Virus record (IMG/VR): IMGVR_UViG_3300009149_000228
Coordinates: 1-26,867 of that record
DNA length: 26,867 nucleotides
Source of the DNA: a virus
Direction: 5' to 3' (one strand)
How positions within the stretch are numbered: position 1 is the stretch's first letter; every line of letters starts with the position of its first letter. The notes under the pieces were generated by a model that worked only from the letters and a program-made list of their open reading frames with translations, searched no databases and was not told where the DNA came from. Position numbers and translations under genes: made by a program. Positions 17,342 to 23,326 of this stretch are shown one piece after another.

Positions 17342-18611
17342 TTATTCCGGGATTGCCTATAGCTCCCACGCCTAAAGTGAGTGTTCCGCCTTGAGCGATT
17401 ACTTGACCTTGTGGTTGTGTCAAAATAATAGGGCTAAAAGGTTCCGCTCCCCTACAAGTAGCGGGGCCTCTATCGACATTGAGTCTGCGTTCTCTCTTCT
17501 TAGCTGAGGCAAGCCTGCGTCGATATTCTTTGAAAGCTGCTGAAGCGGGTTGCGCTTTTGTCCCTGCTTCCTCTACATACCCGTAAATCTGAACTAGGAC
17601 AAAGTAGGAAATAGCTTTAGCGGCTGTTTCATTGAAAACTACTGTATCCCCGTCTGAGTAATCTAGTTTAGTACCTTCCCAAGTGATCTCTAATTCTACC
17701 ACATCCCCAAGTAATTGAGGATATACTAGGAACTTAGAACCTCTCGGGTCAAAGGTTATAACAGGTTCACAGTTACAGGAATTACAGATAACTTGATCTT
17801 TTAAGTTCCAAGGGACGAACCGTACTTGGCAACCACAAATATCCTCAAGTCCGGGATATCTTAAAGTAGCCGTGAGGGGTACCGCTCCTTCTGGTAAAGT
17901 TCCCTCAGAGGCGTTCCCTACAGGGAACATGTCAGAAGCGACGTATAGATTAGAATTTTCTAATCGGTATTCGGGTATAAAGTGTTGCAGGTCAAGGAGT
18001 CCTTGTCGGATCTGTTGGTCGATAAATACATCAAAACCTTCAATATCAAGTAGGGATTTTTCAATCTGTTCATCCATCCACTCGCCGAGGGCTTTAATAT
18101 CCTGCTTCCCTTCTTCGATCATAGCATCGACGTAATCGATCGTATTCTGACGGTCTTTATCGACTGGGAGGTAAACTCTTACCTTGTTACGTAAGTCAAT
18201 ATCCGAAAGGGCTGTTTCATACCCAACAAGGCGAAAACGATCTTTTTCATAAGAAGACCGTACAACCATTGCAAGTTCTTGATTCTGCTCTATTTCTGAA
18301 AGAATATTAGACTTAACAAATTTAGAGATTGTGGAAATAAACAAGGACTCTGAGTGGGCGTCAGATAGAAAATCCTTTACTTGGGTTTGTACGTCAGAAA
18401 GACTCAATGAAGTTTTATACCCCACCAAGTCGTTTCTCGCACTGTCGTAACTCCCTTTGTGGGAGCCATAGGAAGTAAGATCTCTTAGGAACTCTCGGGA
18501 ATAATTAGCTCGTACAAAGGTGGCTACGGTGCGGATCAACTGATCGTCGGTCCGGTCTTTGCCTCCTGTTGCGTTGTCTTTTACTAATTCCTTGAACTCC
18601 AAATAGGTCAT
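17319..18611 (-). CDS. Head-tail adaptor-like protein ending in half an Ig domain
   Basis: The protein has 430 residues. ATG 18611 has AGGA 5 bases upstream. Residues 26-91 and 92-157 are an ungapped tandem duplication (both copies have LVGY at the same offset). A cysteine cluster CGC...CNSCNC lies near 255-281. Residues about 335-385 (AAKAISYFVLVQIYGYVEEA and following helix with EYRRRL) resemble the C-terminal helix of podovirus tail-tube-A or adaptor proteins, which join portal to nozzle. The last 36 residues are strands A to C of an Ig domain (ILTQPQGQVIAQGGTLTLGV ... YQWFK), cut by TAA; the other half starts the next gene in another frame. Placement two genes after the capsid and decoration genes and before the tail genes fits an adaptor. 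The function is inferred. Confidence 0.85.
   Translation of the reverse strand: MTYLEFKELVKDNATGGKDRTDDQLIRTVATFVRANYSREFLRDLTSYGSHKGSYDSARNDLVGYKTSLSLSDVQTQVKDFLSDAHSESLFISTISKFVKSNILSEIEQNQELAMVVRSSYEKDRFRLVGYETALSDIDLRNKVRVYLPVDKDRQNTIDYVDAMIEEGKQDIKALGEWMDEQIEKSLLDIEGFDVFIDQQIRQGLLDLQHFIPEYRLENSNLYVASDMFPVGNASEGTLPEGAVPLTATLRYPGLEDICGCQVRFVPWNLKDQVICNSCNCEPVITFDPRGSKFLVYPQLLGDVVELEITWEGTKLDYSDGDTVVFNETAAKAISYFVLVQIYGYVEEAGTKAQPASAAFKEYRRRLASAKKRERRLNVDRGPATCRGAEPFSPIILTQPQGQVIAQGGTLTLGVGAIGNPGITYQWFKV
18141..18536 (-). repeat. Tandem 66-residue duplication inside the adaptor-like gene
   Basis: Residues 26-91 and 92-157 align without gaps. Shared positions include I1, T3, FV at 7-8, N11, E15, SY at 29-30, R34, LVGY at 37-40, T42, L44 and a later V-x(3)-L. 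The DNA copies have diverged, so this is an old duplication of a helical unit rather than a recent repeat. Confidence 0.65.
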
Positions 18612-18612
18612 T

Positions 18613-19200
18613 TTAATCCTTTAAGTATGCGACCCAAGCGTCGACGTTGTGTCCTTTTTTAGGGTCTCTCTTAGGAGCTCCCTCCTCTTTTGCAAGGTCT
18701 TTAAGCTTGTCCTCCGATTCTCCTGTGAACTCTGCGAGTTGTCGGTAAGATGTAGCAAATTCTGAAACAGCTTCTGAAGCTTCTTCTCCGATATCCTCCG
18801 AAAGAGCTGATACCTCGCTAAGTTCTTCCTTCGTGAAAAGACTTTCTTTTTCTTCACCATCTTCCTGTCCCACATGTTCTACAACCGGAGCCTCTTGAGG
18901 AGGACCCGCTAGAATAACTTGTTGGAGATTTGTTGGCTGCTCCAAGGTTGTTAGAGAGGAGTGTAAGGGCTTTTTTTTTCCGACCATCTGATTGTATTCG
19001 GCTTTATCAATTTCCGTAATTCCAGATTTAGGATTAGAGATAATAGGTTTCAAAGCCTCTATAATCTCTGCATCGTCAGTTGAAAATACTCCTAGATACA
19101 TCCCAGCGGATACGGAGCAAAGTTCAAAGTTAATAGTAGTCCCTTGGGAGAGATTTACAGGGTGTTTAGCCCTCTCAGTCAAATAGTATTTAGTTATCAT
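18613..19200 (-). CDS. Head protein of unknown function with Nu1-like HTH C-terminus
   Basis: ATG 19200 gives 195 residues; a TTG directly before it could also start. Residues 1-75 read as a small beta domain ending in a GITEIDKAEYNQM motif and KKK, seen in many small phage head proteins. A low-complexity, proline- and glutamate-rich linker follows (about 75-145). The last 45 residues, RQLAEFTGESEDKLKDLAKE then GAPKR and NVDAWVAYLK, match the pattern of Nu1/terminase-small-type winged helix-turn-helix domains, where 'LA...G.s...v..l.keGaP' leads to 'D...WV.yL'. This could mean DNA contact inside the head or a packaging role, but it is pattern-based. It follows a terminator hairpin and ends 1 base before the adaptor start. 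Confidence 0.78.
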   Translation of the reverse strand: MITKYYLTERAKHPVNLSQGTTINFELCSVSAGMYLGVFSTDDAEIIEALKPIISNPKSGITEIDKAEYNQMVGKKKPLHSSLTTLEQPTNLQQVILAGPPQEAPVVEHVGQEDGEEKESLFTKEELSEVSALSEDIGEEASEAVSEFATSYRQLAEFTGESEDKLKDLAKEEGAPKRDPKKGHNVDAWVAYLKD

Positions 19201-19204
19201 CAAT

Positions 19205-19249
19205 AATATAAAGTAAAGAACCCTCGGACTTTGTCAAGCACGAGGGTTC
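19205..19249 (-). terminator. Hairpin terminator after the decoration-like gene
   Basis: A perfect 9-bp inverted repeat (GAACCCTCG at 19218-19226, CGAGGGTTC at 19241-19249) with a 14-base loop is followed on the minus strand by TTTACTTTATATT. It lies between the decoration-like gene and the next gene. TTGACA within its loop could belong to a promoter for the next gene, but the spacing to an A/T-rich -10 is poor. Confidence 0.7.
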
Positions 19250-19277
19250 GAAGGTTTGTATTTTTACACGTTATACA

Positions 19278-19877
19278 CTACACGGGAATGTCGGTAAACT
19301 GCTCAACTTCCAAAACTCCTTCGAAGATTGTATCGGCTGCCGCAGGGGTAGCCTTAACCTCTAGTGTTTTGAGAGTGTCGTTCGCAGTTACAGTTACTGT
19401 GTAAGCAGCGTCTTCAAACTTGACAGCGTCGTTAGTTCCTACAATGGATGTAGAAGTTAAGTCAGCTGCAACAAGTCGGTAGATAGCGTCACCATTACCT
19501 CCAGAGATTGTAATAACATCTCCGGGCTCATAGCCAACCCCACCAGCGTTGACGGTAAAACTTGTAATCACTCCACCAGAAGTAGTCGTATCGACCGTAA
19601 GGCCTGTTCCACTCCCACCAGTAGTAGCTACAGCTGTGTTATTTGAATAACCTGAACCTCCGTTAGAAGGAGCGATCCCAGAGCCGGCTACGGCAGCGGG
19701 AGCGTTCTTAATAACACCAGAGATAAAGTGTAACCCGTTTTCCTCAGTTGTAACGTCTTTGATTCTAAGCTTGACCTTGAAGTACAACATTTGACCAAAA
19801 GGGATAGCTTTTGAAGCAATAACTTCAGCCGCTCCCCCGCCAGTCAATGTGACTTTTGGTATCTTGAAATTTTTCAT
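19278..19877 (-). CDS. Capsid decoration-like protein with a glycine-rich insert
   Basis: The protein has 199 residues and lies directly after the major capsid gene, the common site for decoration or head-fiber proteins. Residues 1-64 and 143-199 are beta-rich and appear to form one domain. They are separated at about 65-142 by an insert with SGYSNNTAVATTGGSGTGL, GGVITSFTVNAGGVGY and PGDVITISGG. That GGxGY...GDVITI module is a recurrent insert in phage virion proteins. A weak AAGGA lies 12 bases before ATG 19877 in an A/T-rich leader. The gene is bracketed by two hairpin terminators, so its dosage may be set separately. It could also be a head-closure protein. Confidence 0.8.
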   Translation of the reverse strand: MKNFKIPKVTLTGGGAAEVIASKAIPFGQMLYFKVKLRIKDVTTEENGLHFISGVIKNAPAAVAGSGIAPSNGGSGYSNNTAVATTGGSGTGLTVDTTTSGGVITSFTVNAGGVGYEPGDVITISGGNGDAIYRLVAADLTSTSIVGTNDAVKFEDAAYTVTVTANDTLKTLEVKATPAAADTIFEGVLEVEQFTDIPV

Positions 19878-19894
19878 ACTTATAAATTTTCCTT

Positions 19895-19929
19895 AAATAA
19901 AAAGGAAGGCGAGGAGTTTAACCCTCGCC
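19895..19929 (-). terminator. Hairpin terminator after the major capsid gene
   Basis: A 7-bp GC-rich stem (GGCGAGG at 19908-19914, CCTCGCC at 19923-19929) with an 8-base loop is followed on the minus strand by TTCCTTTTTATTT. It starts 10 bases after the capsid stop codon. Partial readthrough would lower expression of the genes downstream relative to capsid. Confidence 0.75.
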
Positions 19930-19938
19930 CCCGTTAGG

Positions 19939-21630
19939 TTAAGAAGTTGCAGCGCAATCCTCGTAAGTATACACTGGGCACTCGTCTGAGAAATTCTCAA
20001 GAATGAAGTGACGTTTAGTGTCTCCGAGTATCGGAGTCATCTTAGTGGATTCCATCTCTGTGTGAGTGATGTTCGCTTCGATGATACATTTGAAGTCTGG
20101 ATCAGACTCAATGTCAGGAGTGTGGCTCTTACGGCTATTAACACCAGCTACACCCATAGACAAATCGCTCCAGTCAACGGCCACTAACATATTACCACGA
20201 GAAGCAAGGTTCCCTGTGAAATGTGATTTGTGATCTGCGAAGAAAGGATCTACGATTACATTCAACATGATCTGTGCTTCATCCAACTCGTAAGAGTTAA
20301 CATTCCACATAGTTTGTTGACCGAAGGTGATCTTCTGTCCAAGGTTAGCGTTACGAGTCAAGTCCATGCCGTAACGTTTCTTGTAGTAATCATTGAAGAG
20401 AGTCTTCAAACGATTAGCTGTAGACTTGTCAGTCATGATATCGATACTGTCTACGGAACCTCCATCAACTTCACGGTAACGCTTCAAGCTGTATAGTTGT
20501 TCTTCAAGATAGTTGATGTCAAGTTTTTGACCGAGGTTGTCAACAAGACGGTTACATCCACGTAACTGCTCACGTACACCGATTGCGTTTGACTTATATT
20601 CAATCAAACCGTTGTTCCCACGAGGGTCTCTTACCTGAGGCAAGTTCTTGTAGTCTTCAACTGTTTGGTGTTCGTCAATCTGCTGACCGTACCAGAACGT
20701 GTTCATCATCTTACGCTGATACAAAGCATACATACGCTTGTTCTGCTCAGACATTGGGAGTTCTTTGAAACGCTCAAGGTATGGATTTACTTGACCAGCG
20801 AAAATACGCTTCAAGAAATCTTCATACAAATCGTCGTAACAACGAGTGTAACGCATTGTCTGAGGCCAGAAAGCAATAAGACGCTTGCTGAGATCAGAAG
20901 GCTGATTGTAGCACCAAGACTCATAGTCTGATACTGAGTTAGCTCCCATTTGAACAACCCCAGCTTGTGCTTGGTAAGGAAGTCTTTCAGCAGCTGTCAT
21001 ACTAGCCCACTTAGCGTCAGTAACGTTAGGAGCAAGGATAATGTCTGCCTTTTCAATACCACCAGCGTTCGCATTAACGGAAGTAATTACCTTGTAATAA
21101 GGTTCTGTTACAGTTCCAGAAGCTGAGAGATTAAGAACAACAACGTACTCACCCGGAAGAGCATAACGCTCGAGGTTTGAAATCGTAGAAGTCCAAGGAG
21201 AAGCAGAAGCTTTAATGGTAATTTTCCAAGCACCGATTGGGTGGTAAACTCCATTAACAGTAGTTCCTGCGTCTGGGTCAACGACACCAGCTTCGATCTG
21301 AAAAGCATTTGCATTAACAAGATCCTCTTGCTCTCTCAAGATATAAGGGAGGAAAAATGATTTGTTAGGACCGAGGTTCTGCTTGCTGATCTCGCCCTTA
21401 ACGTTGGAGATACGTGACATCATAAGATCCCACATAGAATTCTCACGAACACCACTCATACGAGCCATGGTTGTTTGACGGTACAAGAAGAATTCCATGA
21501 AAGCTGTATCTTTCAATTCCTCCATCTTGGCGGGGGTTAACCCTGTAATGTCCGCTTTCGTAAGAGATCCGTCACAAGAGTTTGAGACGTCTATGATACG
21601 GGGACCGCATTGACTGAATATATCTGACAT
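19939..21630 (-). CDS. Major capsid protein
   Basis: The protein has 563 residues. It sits between a scaffold-like gene and a decoration-like gene, the standard capsid position. The sequence has no membrane or enzyme motif and is an even alpha/beta mix. The segment near residues 390-450 (SIDIMTDKSTANRLKTLFND, later KITFGQQTMWNVNSYEL) reads like the core of HK97-fold capsid proteins. In the stretches I checked, arginine is almost always CGT, unlike the mixed arginine codons of the giant gene, which fits very high expression. The start at 21630 has no Shine-Dalgarno match but lies in an A-rich leader. Its own hairpin leader and terminator suggest a separately controlled transcript. Confidence 0.88.
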   Translation of the reverse strand: MSDIFSQCGPRIIDVSNSCDGSLTKADITGLTPAKMEELKDTAFMEFFLYRQTTMARMSGVRENSMWDLMMSRISNVKGEISKQNLGPNKSFFLPYILREQEDLVNANAFQIEAGVVDPDAGTTVNGVYHPIGAWKITIKASASPWTSTISNLERYALPGEYVVVLNLSASGTVTEPYYKVITSVNANAGGIEKADIILAPNVTDAKWASMTAAERLPYQAQAGVVQMGANSVSDYESWCYNQPSDLSKRLIAFWPQTMRYTRCYDDLYEDFLKRIFAGQVNPYLERFKELPMSEQNKRMYALYQRKMMNTFWYGQQIDEHQTVEDYKNLPQVRDPRGNNGLIEYKSNAIGVREQLRGCNRLVDNLGQKLDINYLEEQLYSLKRYREVDGGSVDSIDIMTDKSTANRLKTLFNDYYKKRYGMDLTRNANLGQKITFGQQTMWNVNSYELDEAQIMLNVIVDPFFADHKSHFTGNLASRGNMLVAVDWSDLSMGVAGVNSRKSHTPDIESDPDFKCIIEANITHTEMESTKMTPILGDTKRHFILENFSDECPVYTYEDCAATS

Positions 21631-21755
21631 AATTTTAGTGTTTCATATTTTGTTTTTAGATAAGTTAATTCTATAACAAGTTAAGCCTCTAAAAAGTATT
21701 TTGCAAGCTGTTTCTTATTAGAGACTTAAAAAATTAACGTGTTAGGTTATCCTTG
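21631..21755 (-). promoter_or_regulatory. Capsid-gene leader, A/T-rich
   Basis: This 125-base gap is the longest in the window. It holds a 12-bp inverted repeat (see the next entry) and an A-rich stretch just before the capsid ATG. TATAGAAT lies about 50 bases before the ATG, but no good -35 stands at the right distance, so a promoter is likely from context but not demonstrated. Confidence 0.45.
21681..21729 (-). repeat. 12-bp inverted repeat in the capsid mRNA leader
   Basis: Arms at 21681-21692 and 21718-21729 pair over 12 bases around a 25-base loop. The single imperfect position is a U-G wobble in minus-strand RNA but an A-C mismatch in plus-strand RNA, so the structure suits the capsid transcript. 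No T-run follows, so it is not a typical terminator. Confidence 0.65.
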
Positions 21756-23315
21756 TTAAACGTCGTCGGGAAACTCTGGATCCAACATAGCGTCATACAA
21801 AGAGTTACCTGTCGGTTTATTCTTAGACACTTGGTTCCCGGGCTCTCTAGAAGGACGTTTAGACTTAGGCTTTATGTCCTCATCAGATTCTTTAGTTTTT
21901 GGTTTTTCCTTAGCATTTGCCCCTCTAAGTATCCTATCAATCTCTGCATCTGATAAACCTCGGGACTTTAAAGAGCGAGTAAGCATAGTTTCTTGTGAAG
22001 AAACCTCGTCTTTAATCCCGTTTTCAATACGTATTTTCATGTCAACCGCAAGGAGTTCTAACAGGTCTTGATCTGAGAAAGTCCAGTGTTTCGCTTGCTC
22101 TTCTCTGGATAGAGAAAAGAACTTCTCTCTAGGCATAAAGAACTTGTCACCCTGCTTCAAAACCTTCTCTCCTTCGGGGTGTGCTACCATGTCTTTCCCG
22201 AACTGAATAATCTTGTTACTGAGTTCTGCTTGAACTGGATTGTCCTTATCATACTCAGCAAGACCTAGACGCAACTCCATAAGAGACTTGCCCATTTCTT
22301 GAGTTTCCTGAAATTCTCTTCCTGCCACAGCGGTTTCTATAGGTAGTGATTCTGCTACTTTTTTAACACCCTCGTCGTCAAACCCGTTCTCTTGGTAAGC
22401 CTTTTTCAAACTGTCCGGTAGATAGTCCACTAAGTTGCTAACGTATTTTTGAACGGTTTTTTCCAACTTAGGTTTGTTCTCAGAATCCCGGATCTTGTCC
22501 TTGAGGGGTTTATACTTTTCCTCGATGTTTTTCTCAGCTCTTTTGGTAGCCTGATCGATCAAGTAATCCTGACCCAGCATCTGGAATTCTTCGGGATCTA
22601 CTTTGGGTTTATGCTGGGATACCCAATCTTCAAAGTCTGGGTTATCAGAAAGAGGGGTATCTGGATCCTCGGCTAATAATTCTTTGGCCTTAGCCTTCAA
22701 CCCCTTCAGATATTCAAGATGTTTTGCGGCTCTACCTTTGTAGGCTGGATCTTTAGACTCTGCGTGTTTCCAGACGTCGAGAGATTGTTTTTCGGAAAGT
22801 GTCAACGTAGATATAAACTCGGCATCCTCTTTTGAAACTTCCTCCTCGGCTTGGGTTTTCTCTTTAGAATCAAAACCCTCGAAGTCGGGTTTAAAATCAT
22901 CGTCGGTAAAAGCTTCTTTAATGGAAGGTTTTCTATCAACGACTTCCTCGTCAGCCTCATCAGACTCATCGTCAGAGACCTTGGTGGAATTATCCTCCTT
23001 GTTCTTTTTATCCTTCTTTTCCTTAGAAGTTTTGTCTTTCGGAGTGTCGGCTTCCTCATCAACCTCTTCGGGAGGATTAGAGTCTAGATTCTTATTGCCC
23101 TCAATACGACGTAGGGTTTCAGCAACACTCCGCCCTTTGTGGCTAAATACAGAAAGTTCCTCTTCTTCTTGGTCAATACCTAAAAGTCTAGCCTCTTCAG
23201 GGCTGTACCTTTTCGTAGGTGGTTCTGGAGTGTCTAACATAAAAGACATATCAACCGGGTTGATATATTCTTCGTTCTCTACCTCTTCGTTTTCAGTCTC
23301 TTGGGTTTTGCTCAT
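21756..23315 (-). CDS. Scaffold-like acidic protein
   Basis: The protein has 519 residues and is highly charged. Residues 1-175 are rich in E, D and K with almost no hydrophobic core, the middle is helical (about 185-330), and the C-terminus (about 455-519) is a basic, disordered tail ending in SLYDAMLDPEFPDDV. Phage scaffolding proteins are acidic, helical and lie between portal and capsid genes, as here. No protease motif is seen, so it is probably not a fused maturation protease. The start at 23315 has no Shine-Dalgarno match and lies 11 bases after the portal stop. Confidence 0.8.
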   Translation of the reverse strand: MSKTQETENEEVENEEYINPVDMSFMLDTPEPPTKRYSPEEARLLGIDQEEEELSVFSHKGRSVAETLRRIEGNKNLDSNPPEEVDEEADTPKDKTSKEKKDKKNKEDNSTKVSDDESDEADEEVVDRKPSIKEAFTDDDFKPDFEGFDSKEKTQAEEEVSKEDAEFISTLTLSEKQSLDVWKHAESKDPAYKGRAAKHLEYLKGLKAKAKELLAEDPDTPLSDNPDFEDWVSQHKPKVDPEEFQMLGQDYLIDQATKRAEKNIEEKYKPLKDKIRDSENKPKLEKTVQKYVSNLVDYLPDSLKKAYQENGFDDEGVKKVAESLPIETAVAGREFQETQEMGKSLMELRLGLAEYDKDNPVQAELSNKIIQFGKDMVAHPEGEKVLKQGDKFFMPREKFFSLSREEQAKHWTFSDQDLLELLAVDMKIRIENGIKDEVSSQETMLTRSLKSRGLSDAEIDRILRGANAKEKPKTKESDEDIKPKSKRPSREPGNQVSKNKPTGNSLYDAMLDPEFPDDV

Positions 23316-23326
23316 AATGTATGTTG

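Noticed and set aside
19227-19240. TTGACA in the terminator loop as a promoter -35 box
   Set aside because: The nearest A/T-rich -10 candidates are 19-21 bases away, so a standard promoter is not supported.
22802-23087. Open frames on both strands within the scaffold-like gene
   Set aside because: They arise from the low-complexity GAA/AAG/GAT codons of the acidic protein.
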